Origin: Cherax quadricarinatus
Taxonomy: Eukaryota > Arthropoda > Malacostraca > Decapoda > Parastacidae
Direction: 5' to 3'
Assembly: GCF_038502225.1 (NCBI RefSeq)
Contig: NW_027195257.1
Coordinates: 17,501 to 81,500, forward strand
Length of the DNA: 64,000 bases
Position numbers and translations under genes: made by a program. Of the stretch, positions 43,861-56,723 are shown one piece after another; position 1 is the stretch's first letter, and the number at the start of each line of letters is the position of its first letter. The notes beneath the pieces were generated by a model. The model was not told where the DNA came from and searched no databases. It saw only the letters and a list, made by a program, of their open reading frames with translations.

Positions 43861-46090
43861 ATATTTGTCCCATCCCTTTTTAAAGCTACCCAAGTGTCCT
43901 TGAGTAAAAAAATTGGACAAATATACGAGTAGACTCATATACTTGTCCAATCTCTTTCAAAGCTACCCAAGAGTCCTAGTCTCTATCACCCTACTCGGAA
44001 GATTGTCACATGCAGGTTCAGATCCAACCTACCCAGCATTCTGCATCTGACTCCATCCTATAAATACTCACGTACCTTTCACCCAGGTAGCTCTTTTGTG
44101 GCTTGATAAAGGCCACTCTGTGGGCGAAACGTTGTCAATAAGGGTTCACATTATTTGCTTCTGTGCTTATTTTTCCATCTTGTAAGAGTGAGGAAAAGCC
44201 AGATATATCAGTAATTCTACCTACTGCCTCGCGGGGATTTATCCCGTGCCTCAAGGGGATTTATCCTACTGCCTTAAGGGAATGTATCCCCTTTCCCATC
44301 TGTCCCAGCTGGGACAGATGGGATCAATACACATGTTAAAAAGTAGGTGGATACATAGTTTTGGAGTGATTGGAGAATTTGTTTAATATATACATGAAAG
44401 GGGAAGTGTACTTAGGGGCTGACAGAGAGCATTCAAAGTTACTTTGTATAATAAAGGAAAAGGGAATACAAGGAAATGCTCGAATTAAAGGGGAATAAGT
44501 CTGCTCGGTATATGATTACAAAATGGTAGATTTATTTTTTAAAGATTTAAGGGTAAAACTGGAAGTAGGATTGCAGAGAAAAAAACATGAGATTTAAGAA
44601 GGGTAGGAATATGTACATAAGAACATAAGAAAGAAGGAACACTGAAGCAGGCCTACTGGCCCATACAAGGCAAGTCCAAGTTACCTCCCGACTTAACCCA
44701 ATGACCCACCTAGTCAGGTCAGGTCACATCCACTCAAGGAAGGAGCACGGCACCAGACCCAGCAGCACAAGCTAGTCAGGTCCAACTCACACCCACTCAC
44801 ACTCACTCATGTATTTATCTAACCTATTTTTAAAACTACACAACATTTTAGCTTCTATGACGGTACTCGGGAGTTTGTTCCACTCATCCAAAACTCTATT
44901 ACCAAATCAGTGCTTTCCTATATCCTTCCTGAATCTGAATTTTTCCAACTTAAAACCATTGCTTCAGTCCTGTCTTGGCTAGATATTTTTAGCATGCTAT
45001 TTACATTCCCTTTATTTATTCCCGTTTTTCATTTATACGCCTTAATCGTATCTCCCCTAATTCTACCTTCTAGAGAGTGCAAATTCAGGGCCCTCAGTCT
45101 ATCCACATAGGGAAGATTCTGATACATGGGATCAACTTTGTCATCCTCCTTTGTATGTTTTCCAGAACTGTGCAGCATAATCTAAATGAGGCCTAACCAA
45201 AGATATATAGAGTTGAAGGACAACCTGAGGACTTCTATTATTTATACTTCTAGATATGAAGCCAAGAATTCTGTTAGCTTTATTGCGAACACTAATGCAC
45301 TGTTGTCTTGGTTTTAGATTACTGCTAACCAGAACTCCCAAACTCTTTTCGTAATTAGTAATATAGTGATACCTCGCATATCGGGCCTGCCATTATCCGA
45401 ACCTGGCCAATATCCGAACAGGCCCTGGGAAAGGGCAAAGTTCTAAAATACGGCGGAAGCCGGAAGGCCACTAGGAGCCGAGCCAGACCGAGACTGAAAA
45501 TAAGCCGAGACCATGTTAAGGCGCTCTTGCTCCTTAAACGAATTTCCACTTACCTAAGCTTACACTAAAATTCAAAATAATCCAACCATAGGTTACATTT
45601 ATGTCTAAATAAACTGCAAGACATACAACAGAAAAATTTATTGGAACAGTTGAAAATGTGTATCAGCCTACTTTTTGCACTGCTTGTTTTTAATAGCGTA
45701 GTATGTAATTTAAATACTACAAAACTATAACATTAGTAATATTAAAATGATTGTAATTATTTAACTTTATTTCCTGAATTTAAAAATCTGCAATTGTAAT
45801 GTTTCTGAATATATTTGGATATAAATTAGTATATGACTTTGGTAACGCCTAATGCACATTTGAAGGGACCAAAGTCCCAGGACCAAAACATTTATATTAA
45901 ACTTGTCTTAAAGTGATTGAATTGTGTGCTTTTTCCATTACTGTAAATGTTTATACAAGTTTCTTATATTACAGCGCTCACCAGAAGCAGGTCTGGTGTC
46001 ATTGGAGAGACGACTCGTGACTTCGTAAGAAAGGCCTTCGAAGCTGGTATCATCACAGAACAATCAGCCCAGCAGTGGCTCAACTCTTGA
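35876..46090 (+). CDS. ALF: Anti-lipopolysaccharide factor 3 (ALF3), three exons, 123 residues
   Basis: Secreted LPS-binding antimicrobial peptide precursor. Exons are 35876-35997, 36154-36287 and 45975-46090. Intron 1 is 156 bp (phase 2); intron 2 is 9.7 kb (phase 1) and filled with mobile elements. The signal peptide probably ends at SNA25, with mature Gln26 onward (98 residues). Cys55-Cys76 enclose a loop with PKFRRWELYFDG; two Lys and two Arg are offset by Glu and Asp (about +2). [13 protein letters not shown] follows. Exon 3 encodes [17 protein letters not shown] and ends QQWLNS. Exon 3, the adjoining intron end and the first 25 bp of 3' UTR are almost identical to ALF4. Splicing across the inverted, element-filled intron is assumed, as no other exon 3 lies nearer. 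Confidence 0.9.
36600..37065 (-). pseudogene. LINE C-terminal fragment (RWFGHLERM motif)
   Basis: Minus-strand translation gives MSWLKAMCGVNSIQRIRSLDI, a stop, then GEGLLRWFGHLERM and SGVEGTKGRSRPTKIWKE. This is the typical end of many LINE/RTE-type polymerase proteins (RWFGH-ERM, RGRP--W). The RT core is absent. It lies in ALF3 intron 2. Confidence 0.55.
37433..39958 (+). pseudogene. LINE-B copy 3, 5' part (esterase ORF1, endonuclease, RT start)
   Basis: Starts in ORF1 esterase remnants (DNWDKFYGK, then RDGVHL with the catalytic Asp-x-x-His). Decayed endonuclease sequence follows around 37900-38500, including a ~23-bp AATCACTAATTAATAATCA repeat. The RT part has [43 protein letters not shown] and KFADDTKIG. 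It is cut at NNVDLN by a Tigger transposon inserted at TA (39957-39958). The matching 3' part is at 44615-45363 on the opposite strand. Confidence 0.75.
39959..40970 (-). mobile_element. Tigger/pogo-type DNA transposon, 3' part
   Basis: The terminal inverted repeat begins CAGTGATACCTCTCATATCC directly after a TA target site in LINE-B. The element is read on the minus strand, with the transposase C terminus nearest this end. It is cut near 40970; its other terminus appears at 45364. Confidence 0.75.
40254..40920 (-). pseudogene. Tigger transposase, C-terminal fragment
   Basis: Part of a DDE superfamily (Tc1/mariner-pogo-Tigger) transposase: SAPAHLHVSELD, then FLLPNTTSLIQPMDQGVIV, a block holding the third catalytic Asp in Tigger proteins, then FKRLYRRKFLED. 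Downstream, a 13-residue ARAWNDVPPSTLA-type unit is present three times. The protein ends in a run of about 14 Asp encoded by a GTC/GAC array (40268-40327). The DNA-binding N terminus and first catalytic residues are missing. Confidence 0.75.
41571..43690 (+). pseudogene. LINE-C-related reverse transcriptase, SINE-interrupted
   Basis: A relative of LINE-C with motifs ARVTPIHKGGDPTDLNNYRS, FGFRKNKSTNDAI and FIDLRKAFDTVDHG. After the SINE at 42120-42282 come [42 protein letters not shown] and KGPEIWNTL, with a stop at 43273-43275. The second catalytic Asp of FADD is Asn (FADN), so the enzyme is probably dead even apart from the frameshift near 42975. The 3' end is a GAATTT array, unlike the TAAA tail of LINE-C, so it is a separate family. 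Confidence 0.8.
42120..42282 (+). mobile_element. SINE2 insertion with 12-bp target duplication
   Basis: ACCTTACTAATA occurs at 42108-42119 and 42283-42294, and removing one copy plus the insert restores the RT frame (SYLTN/RYQYV). The body holds GGTAAGCCAGCGGAAGG, ACCCGCGTCAGGAAAC, and a hairpin CGTCAGGAAACA/TGTTTCCTGACG with a 7-nt loop. It ends in CTTACCTAACCTAA. Copies are at 62582-62720 and, in part, 62897-62936. Confidence 0.75.
43820..43857. repeat. (GA)n microsatellite
   Basis: GAGAGA array following TTAGCTA in ALF3 intron 2. Confidence 0.8.
44093..44140 (+). repeat. Degenerate hammerhead-like Penelope end
   Basis: CTTGATAAAGGCCACTCTGT and GGGCGAAACGTTGTC resemble a hammerhead core, but the CTGATGA box reads TTGATAA. 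AATAAGGGTTCACATTATT follows, similar to the ends at 5738-5796. Confidence 0.4.
44615..45363 (-). pseudogene. LINE-B copy 3, 3' part, inverted
   Basis: Minus strand: starts at TNYEKSLGVLVSSNLKPRQQ, exactly where the 37433-39958 part stops, and continues through the RT C terminus and 3' UTR to the octamer tail at 44615. A small deletion shortens the LDYAAQFW region. A TA followed by TAGTGATACC (Tigger end) lies at its 5' border. Confidence 0.75.
45364..45550 (+). mobile_element. Tigger 5' terminus, separated from its other end
   Basis: TAGTGATACCTCGCATATCG pairs with the terminal repeat at 39959. Repeated TATCCGAAC words follow. No transposase coding is seen, and the right limit is uncertain. 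Confidence 0.55.
45551..45974. other. End of ALF3 intron 2
   Basis: AT-rich sequence with no gene. The last ~60 bp (GTGCTTTTTCCATTACTGTA...) match the end of ALF4 intron 2. Confidence 0.6.
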
Positions 46091-46417
46091 AGCATCACTC
46101 ACTCTTCATCCAGAAAATAATCGTAGTGTTAATTTTTTGAAATACTCGACAAAATATGCCCTGGTTTATTCTTCAATTTTTTTTACATATAACTCTTATA
46201 ATCATGTTGTACAATAGTGTTTCACTTAGAACTATGTAATGTAATTTATGAAGAGTGTCTCAGATATTGCTATGTACTTTAATAGCTTTTAAAAAATATT
46301 TCTTAAGGTAAAATAGATATACAAGAATACTTTCTTGAGATGTTTATTTCTTTCAGCATGGATTCTGGACTGTGTTCATGCATACTAAGTGCATAATCTT
46401 AGATACTTGTTATAAGC

Positions 46418-46423
46418 AATAAA
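46418..46423 (+). terminator. Candidate poly(A) signal of ALF3
   Basis: AATAAA 328 bp after the stop codon, in the context AGCAATAAAGTATTTT; the ALF4 signal has TGCAATAAAGTTTTTT. Confidence 0.55.
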
Positions 46424-46619
46424 GTATTTTTTCAACATTTACCTAACATAGTTTGACTTACCTTCCTGTTAGATAATACTGCTGCAAATATGATGCAAAT
46501 TGGCTGTTAAAAATAATCGATGTTCCTTCTAATATCGAAGAAAATCCACCTGTGTATGTTTTATTGAGTTGTGGAAAGAATAATGCTCTTGTAATCTTTG
46601 CCTTTATTTTTATTCATTA

Positions 46620-47280
46620 TTGCGATGTTGGTTCTTCTTCTTCTTGATTTACCGGTACTCTCCCTGTCCGGGCCTTTCCCAAGTGGTGGCCCGGCTTTGG
46701 CTCCCTTTCTTGGGAGTATCTCAAACGAATGTCTGCCATGGGAGGAGGTACAAGTACCTGCTCATCGTCGGGACCAACTGTACCCAGGCCTAGGCACATT
46801 CCCTGCTCTCACGGGGCTCGTAGGGAGAAGCTAGGACTCTGGACTGCCATCCCCGCCCCAGGGGAACTAATGGGAATAGCAGCCTTGTGAGCTGCAAGTT
46901 CTGGTTCAGGCACCTACTCTGCCCTAGAAGGATTGGGCATTGTGTCGATCTCCGATGTTGTTTTTTTTTTTTATTCGCAGGTATTCTCCCGGCCCGGGTC
47001 TTTTCCAAGTAGTGGTGACCTGACCTTGGCTCCCTATCTGGGGAGTGTCTCGAGACCTAAGTCTCCCATGGGAGGCGGTACAAGTACCCCTTCATCTTTG
47101 GGACCAACTGTCCCCAGGCCTAGCCACATTCCCCGCCCTCACGGGGCTCGTAAGGAGAAGTTAGGCCTCTGGTCTGCCATCTGCCCCGCCCCAAAGGGGC
47201 TCGTGGAGACGGCCGGTATTTTTTTTTATTTTTTTTTTTTTTGCTTTTTCTTATTCGCCGGTATTCTCCCGTATTATGAC
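46620..47280 (-). repeat. Duplicated poly(A)-tailed retroelement 3' end
   Basis: Two copies (about 46630-46860 and 46960-47215) of a segment with CTCCCATGGGAG-type sequence, GGGACCAACTGTNCCCAGGCC and CACGGGGCTCG, followed by a third start (47250-47275). Each copy is preceded by poly(T) plus TTATTCGC-GGTATTCTCCC. On the minus strand these are GC-rich elements ending in poly(A). Class unknown. Confidence 0.6.
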
Positions 47281-47289
47281 TTGTGAAAC

Positions 47290-47930
47290 CTTGCCACATT
47301 TTTTTGCCTTATATAAAAGTATTTTATTACATTATGCAATAACCCGCACATAGCAGATGGTATTATTCCAGTCAGTCACGGAACTGTGCCCTATTTTATT
47401 TTTATATTTTAATGCAGATTTTTTAACTGTTCTAAATTAAATTTCAAGTCTTGGAAATTAATGTTATAGTTGAATAATGTTATCAGAAAGCCATGTTGTC
47501 CTAGGGCTGCCTGGCTCTCAGTGTATACACGCTGTTCATTTATTTTAATCCTTATTTTAGAGATCAAAGTATCCCCGACTGATATATGTTACATATACAC
47601 GATAGACTTTAAAATCTAATAAGCCAACTACATAAATTAACGGCTTCAACGAATATTTAAAGCATTTTAGCCACTGTAGGTTCTCAAAAGAATGAGCAAT
47701 GTTGGACGGCAGAAAGTTGACACGAGAGTTTTTTGAGAACTAATAAATTATAATAAATTGGGCGGCTCTACAATTGCGTTCTTACACTTGCAGCTTCCCT
47801 GTTGGAGATAATAGCTTTTAACCTGTAGTACTAGACATATTTTACAAAGTTAAAAATGATGTAAGGAAGAATACTGTAGATGTGGCTCTACGAGCACAAC
47901 TCTGCTCCTGTAGTAGATAATAGGTAATTA
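47290..47930. other. No recognisable gene
   Basis: AT-rich sequence. AATAACCCGCACATA at about 47338 matches the end of the hairpin-insertion family and may be a small fragment of it. Confidence 0.45.
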
Positions 47931-47942
47931 CACACACACACA

Positions 47943-48012
<70 letters not shown>

Positions 48013-48142
48013 CATACACACAGACGAGGTTTGATAAAGCTCATGGAGCGGGGAGAGAGAGGGCCCAGTAGCAACCGGTGAAGAGGCGGGGCCAGGAGCT
48101 AAGACTCCCCTGCAACCACAAATAGGTGAGTACAAATAGGTG

Positions 48143-48195
<53 letters not shown>

Positions 48196-48240
48196 ACACG
48201 CGCGCGCGCGCGCGCGCGCGCACTCACACACTCACACACA
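47931..48240 (+). repeat. (AC)n - LINE-A 3' end - (AC)n
   Basis: An AC array (47931-48008), then only the last ~125 bp of LINE-A (GAGGTTTGATAAAGCTCATGG to AGGTGAGTAC), then another AC array ending in CG repeats (48147-48240). The LINE fragment is bounded by AC repeats on both sides. Confidence 0.8.
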
Positions 48241-49609
48241 GTCTGGAGGTCACAAAGTAGTAATTGAAGTGATGTATAACCCACCACAGAACAGCAGGAA
48301 GCCAAGGTAAGAGTATGATTTATTTATTTATTTATTTATTTACTAATTTGAACATGATACAGAGAAGTACAAGGAATACAATTTTTAAAGTGCAGCATGC
48401 CAAAGCCCCTTGTATGCAGAGCATTATGGGCAGGCTTAAAATTAACTTACGATTAACTAAGCAATGATATATTCAGTGGTACAAAAATTACGATGAGAAC
48501 AATAGAGCTATGGTTGACGCACTGGCTGCAGAGGCCAGAAGGACTCATGCGTGCAGGGTAAAGCTCCTGATCTTGGGTGACTTTAACCACAAGGAAATCG
48601 ATTGGGAGAACTTGGACCCACATGGGGGCCAAGATACATGGAGGGCTAAGATGATGGAGGTGGTACTGGAAAACTTCATGTACCAACACGTAAGGGACAC
48701 TACAAGAGAGAGAGAGAGGAGAGAATGAGCCAGCAAGACTGGACCTAGTATTCACCTGGAGTAGTGCAGATATTGAGGACATCACATATGAAAGACCCCT
48801 TGGGGCCAGCGATCATGTGGTTTTAAACTTCGAATACTCAGTAGAGCTACAAGTGGAGGGGTAAGCAGGAAGGCCAAGGCGAATGAAGCCAAACTACAAG
48901 AAAGGGGACTACACGGGAATGAGGAACTTCCTGAACGGGGTTCAGTGGGACAGAGAACTGGCAGGGAAACCAGTCAATGAGATGATGGAATATGTAACAA
49001 CAATGTACAAGGAGGTTGAGGAGAGGTTTGTACCCAAGGGTAACAGGAATAATGAAAAAGCCAGGATGAGCCCATGGTTCACCCAAAGGTGCAGGGAGGC
49101 AAAAACCAAGTGTGCTAGGGAATGGAAGAAATATAGAAGGCAAAGGACCCAGGAGAATAAGGAGAGCAGTCGTAGAGCCAGAAATGAATAAGCACAGATA
49201 AGAAGGGAGGCCCAGTGACAATATGAAAACGACATAGCAGCGAAAGCCAAATCTGACCCGAAGCTGTTATACAGCCACATCAGGAGGAAAACAACAGTCA
49301 AGGACCAGGTAATCAGGCTATGGAAGGAAGGAGGAGAGACAACAAGAAGTTTGTGAGGAACTCAACAAGAGATTCAAAGAAGTGTTCACAGAGGAGACAG
49401 AAGGGGGTCCAGAAAGACGGAGAGGTGGGGCACACCACCAAGTGCTGGAGACAGTACACACAACCGAGGAAGAAGTGAAGAGGCTTCTGAGTGAGCTGGA
49501 TACCTCAAAGGCAATGGGGCCGGATAACATCTCTCCATGGGTCCTGAGAGAGGGAACAGAGGTGCTATGTGTACCCCTAACAACAATATTCAATACATCT
49601 ATCGAAATA
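48236..49609 (+). pseudogene. LINE-A copy 4, endonuclease and linker
   Basis: 5'-truncated at an AC array. It encodes VVIEVMYNPPQNSRKPR, then, after a LINE-C insertion, RVKLLILGDFNHKEIDWENL (GDFN endonuclease motif), the linker PNYKKGDYTGMRNFL, and the RT start with SPWVLREGTEVLCVPLTTIFN. It breaks off at 49609 where LINE-D begins. Stops and frameshifts are present. Confidence 0.75.
48318..48489 (-). mobile_element. LINE-C 3'-end insertion in LINE-A copy 4
   Basis: ATTTATTTATTTA (reversed TAAA tail) followed by the reverse complement of the LINE-C 3' UTR (TGCAGCATGCCAAAGCCCC, GCATTATGGGCAGGCTTAA). It splits the endonuclease of LINE-A copy 4. Confidence 0.7.
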
Positions 49610-51640
49610 GGACTGGGAAAAATTTGTCAACGGTCTTAATGCTCACACCCCACTTAGCCGGGCATGGAGGGACATAAATAGAATTAAGGGTAACAGAACT
49701 GGGCAGATCGCGCACCCTCATCCCTTACATAGGGCGAATGAGTTAGTCAGTGCTTGGGCTGCTACATCTAGCTATGACAATCTTCCCAGTACCACACAGG
49801 AAAAATTAAATGACAAATATGATGCAAGGGAGAGACTTGTTTGCTTTTGCTCAGCAAGGAAGATGACTGCAACATTCCTTTCGCAGCACTAACTAAGGGC
49901 AACTCCCCATCACATGGTGAGGATGGTATTACTTACAACATACTCAGATTGTTGTGTCGAGTACCAGGTAATCCATTACTTGAATTATATAACATGAGCT
50001 ATGTAACTGGGGAGATCCCTAAATCTTGGACCAACAGCCTCATCATTCCAATTCCTAAGCCCAATCAACAAAATGCATTTCGCCCAATATCTCTTACTAG
50101 CTGCTTGTGTAAAACATTTGAGAGAATGATTCTTAATCGTCTCATGTACAGAATCAAAAAATTTTTGTCTCCCCGGTTGCATGGTTTGATGCATGGAAGG
50201 AGCGTGTATCATTGTATAGCCACCTTTCTCACCCTGCACACTGACAGCTCATACACTACCTTCCTTGACCTTAAATCCGCTTTCGATGTAGCCAACCGAC
50301 ATGTAATCATTAGTGAACTTGCCAGAATGGATGTTGGAGGATGGCTTCTCCGCTGGATTAAAGGCTACCTGTCCAACAGAAAGTCGTCTGTGTTGTTCCA
50401 GGGACATAGAAGTGTAACTAAAGACTTTGAATTAGGAACCCCACAGGGAGGTGTGCTCAGTCGTCCCACACTGTTCAATATTCTAATTAATGCATTACTT
50501 AATGCTATGCCTAGTCAGCCCCATCATTATATGATTAGTTTTGCTGATGATATAATGATCCACACCACCAGATTCTCCAAAACACAAAACATTCTTAATC
50601 ATGTACTAGCCTCGTGTCAGGACCTGGGATTGATAATCTCTACTGATAAAACAAAGATACTGAATAGGCGATACTGAGAGGCACAGTTCGTCAGATCCAG
50701 TTGCATGATGGGTCTCTTCTAGAATATGTAAGCAGATAATAAATAACAAAAAGGCATAATACTGTCGGTATTATATACAATTCTTGTACTACTACTACTA
50801 CTACTACTACTACCTCCACCTCTTCCTGCCTATATATAGCCGTCCTGCTCCACCTCTGTTAGTGTGACTTTGTCAATGGTCCAAGTCGGACCGAAACGTC
50901 GTCGTAAGCTTCTCTCTTTTATGTGCGGGTTATTTGTGTATGTAAGCAGATACAGGTATCTAGGCTTTGAGGTTCCACTACTTGGACCTGTTGCAACAAG
51001 ACTTTGTCGCCAATACAAAGAAAGACTGAGAGTTGTGGCTGGGTTTCACCCCAGGTATGGTGCTAATGATAAAATTGTGAAAATGGTGTATCTTGCTTAT
51101 ATTAGATCATTGGTTGATTATGCAGCGCCACTACTTGCTCTTGTGTCTGACTGGATGCTTGGAGGGCTGGAAAAACTGCAGAACGAAGCAATGAGGATCA
51201 TTTTAGAATGCCCTCGTACTGTCAAAATCACAAAGTCACACAGCACGCACTCTCGTAAATTATTTACGTTGACCGTTCTGTTCACCAATCCACTGGTGCA
51301 GCTGGTAGTGCTGCTGTTGTCGCACAGAGTGATGGATCTCTTAAAGAAATTGGAGCACGCATCAATAATTGAGCCTCTACCCTTCAGACAGAACTGTTTG
51401 CCATACTCTTTGCACTGAAATGCATCTATGTATCTAAGATTGACAGTTTAATTGTAACTGATTCTCTGTCATCCATAAATGCTCTCAACTCATTAAGCAT
51501 AAATTGTGGCATGCTTGTGTCAGAAGCCAGACACAGGTATGGTAAGATTGTGGACAGTGGAGTCAGAGTGCACATGCTGTGGATTCTATCTCACATTGGT
51601 CTTCGGATGCATGATAGAACTGTGTGATGAATGGTTTGAA
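49610..51640 (+). pseudogene. LINE-D, RNase H-bearing non-LTR retrotransposon
   Basis: The RT frame 49841-50677 has IPIPKPNQQNAFRPISLTSC, LHGLMHGRSVYHCI, FLDLKSAFDVANRH, GTPQGGVLSRPTLFNILIN and SFADDIMIHT. After the insertion at 50739-50938 it resumes with YRYLGFEVPLLG and SLVDYAAPLLALVS. Then comes an RNase H-like part: LFAILFALKCIY, VTDSLSSINALNS and MLWILSHIGLRMHD. An RNase H domain after RT points to the I-type LINE group. Several frame breaks make it inactive. Confidence 0.75.
50739..50938 (+). mobile_element. 200-bp insertion with hammerhead-like end and 14-bp target duplication
   Basis: TATGTAAGCAGATA flanks the insert (50725-50738 and 50939-50952). It starts ATAAATAACAAAAAGGC, contains a TAC array and TATATATAGCCGTCCTGC, and ends with the same 70-bp segment that forms the hairpin arms at 9276-9430 (GGTCCAAGTCGGACC, GAAACGTC, GTGCGGGTTATTTGTG). 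It has no coding capacity. Confidence 0.75.
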
Positions 51641-51694
51641 AAACCGACAAGTTGAAGATTGAGACACTTATGCAACATATGGGAATCTTTATTC

Positions 51695-51730
51695 AGGAAA
51701 CGTTTCGCCACACAGTGGCTTCATCAGTCC
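51695..51730 (-). ncRNA. Hammerhead ribozyme-like motif, best copy
   Basis: On the minus strand: CTGATGA (51727-51721), a strong stem-loop GCCACTGTGTGGC, then GAAAC and GTTTCC. This has both conserved core boxes, stem II, and a GTT cleavage-type triplet with minimal stem III. This arrangement is known from Penelope-like retroelement termini. A Penelope GIY-YIG remnant is at 11 kb. Activity is not shown. Confidence 0.55.
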
Positions 51731-51850
51731 GATACAAAGTAGAAAGGCGTAAGGAGAGGAGGAGTTTGAGGTAATCAGTCCCTCAGCCTGGAGTCGATGT
51801 GTTCAGTCCATCAATCTTGTAGAATGTACAGCATAGGGCCATAGACGCGG
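51731..51850. repeat. Penelope-type terminal repeat flank
   Basis: Continues from the ribozyme-like core with ATCAGTCCCTCAGCCTGGAG and GTGTTCAGTCCATCAATCTTG, shared with 18783-18925. Confidence 0.5.
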
Positions 51851-52531
51851 CTTATGCCCTCACCTATTGTTTTCATGATGCCTTCAATCATTTTTTTCTC
51901 CTCCTGTTTTATTTCTTCAAAGTTGTCCCCCTTGGCTTCTTGGAACCCGTACACAAAAACTGACCTCGCCCTTTCCTCCTCCCACTGAGTCTCCATCTGC
52001 TTCCTCTGAGGCATTTTATTTCCTTCCATTGACATGTTCTTGCCTTCAGTCCCTGTCATATCTGAAACTTCTATTCTCAGTGAACTGTCTTTCCTGACCA
52101 GCTGTCCCTTGCTACTGCAGTTGGCTGTTAGAATCTCTGTCATTTGATCTTAGTGTGCTCCTCGTCTTTTCCCTGGCCCCACGTGGGTCTGATAGGGCCT
52201 TCATGTACGGCATGTCTCCGTTGTTGCTTACTGTCCCCTTGTCTGCGCCTGACATTGAATTTCCTGATGTCACATCTGAATTGTCATTTGTCTCTCTAAT
52301 CTGTTTCAAGCTTTGCAGTTTCTCTTCTAAGCACTGTATCCTAGCTTCTGCTGCTAAGACCTGTACTTCCCACTTCCTGCACTCTTCAGCTATCCGCTTC
52401 TCCATTTTCTTACCAAGCTCTACTATCTTCCTTCCCCACTCTTCCTCCCTTGTTTGGAGCTCTAACTCCCAGTCTTTCCTCCCTGGTTCTTCTACCAGAT
52501 CTCTGGTTTTCTGTCCTCTAGGGCCACCCAT
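51811..52531 (-). pseudogene. LINE ORF1-like coiled-coil protein, frameshifted
   Basis: Two minus-strand frames (52531-52112 and 52143-51811) overlap around a frameshift. The first has a charged heptad-like stretch (REEEWGRKIVELGKKMEKR, AAEARIQCLEEKLQSLKQI), a likely coiled coil. The second has ERARSVFVYGFQEAKG, then a helix rich in Glu/Lys. The order coiled coil then SVFVYGF resembles ORF1 RNA-binding proteins of LINEs. Which LINE it belongs to is not shown. Confidence 0.5.
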
Positions 52532-52559
52532 TTTTTTTTTGTTTTTTTTTTACCACAGA

Positions 52560-52892
52560 CAGAAGGCTAGAGGAGGGAGAGGGTGCGAGGGTGCGAGGGG
52601 GAGAGAGAAAGGGTAGAAAGAGGGAGAGAGAGGAGAGAGAAAGGGTAGAAAGGTAGAAAGAGGGAGAGAGAGGAGAGAGTATGGGGGTGAGGGATAAGAC
52701 CAAGGGGGAGAGAGAGAGAAATGTGAGGGGGGAGAGAAAGGGTAGAGAGAGGGAGAAAGAGAGGCAGAGGGAGAGGGAGAGAGAGAGAGAGAGAGAGGGA
52801 GGAAGGAGGGTGAGGGAAAAGGCTATGAGAGAAAGAAATGGAGAGATGGAGAGAGAAGCCTATAGAGAGAGAGGAGGGTGAGAGATATGGTT

Positions 52893-52953
<61 letters not shown>

Positions 52954-53110
52954 AGAGAGAGAAAGAAAGAGTAGGGGGAAGGGGAGGGAAAAAGGCTATG
53001 AGAGAGAGAAACGCGAGGGAGGGGGAGGGAAAGATAGGAGGGAGGAGGGAGTGAAGGCAAGAGCGGGGGAGGGGAAAGGTCTGTGGGGGAGGGAATGGTG
53101 TGTGGGGGGG
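52560..53110. repeat. GA-rich polypurine tract
   Basis: About 550 bp of almost pure purine on the plus strand with GAGAGA runs (notably 52894-52950). Long Arg/Glu frames are compositional. Confidence 0.85.
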
Positions 53111-53146
53111 TGAGGGGACGCGGTCAAATTCCAAGGATCAGCTGTG

Positions 53147-56617
<3,471 letters not shown>

Positions 56618-56680
<63 letters not shown>

Positions 56681-56723
56681 TGTGTGTCTGTGTGTCTGTG
56701 TATTTGTGCGTTTGTGTGTGTGT
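56618..56723. repeat. (TG)n microsatellite with TCTGTG variants
   Basis: A TG array at the 5' side of LINE-A copy 7 that doubles as the tail of the next LINE-A fragment. Confidence 0.85.

Noticed and set aside
52518..53134. Arg/Glu-rich or Ser/Leu-rich frames
   Set aside because: Low-complexity GA tract read in different frames.
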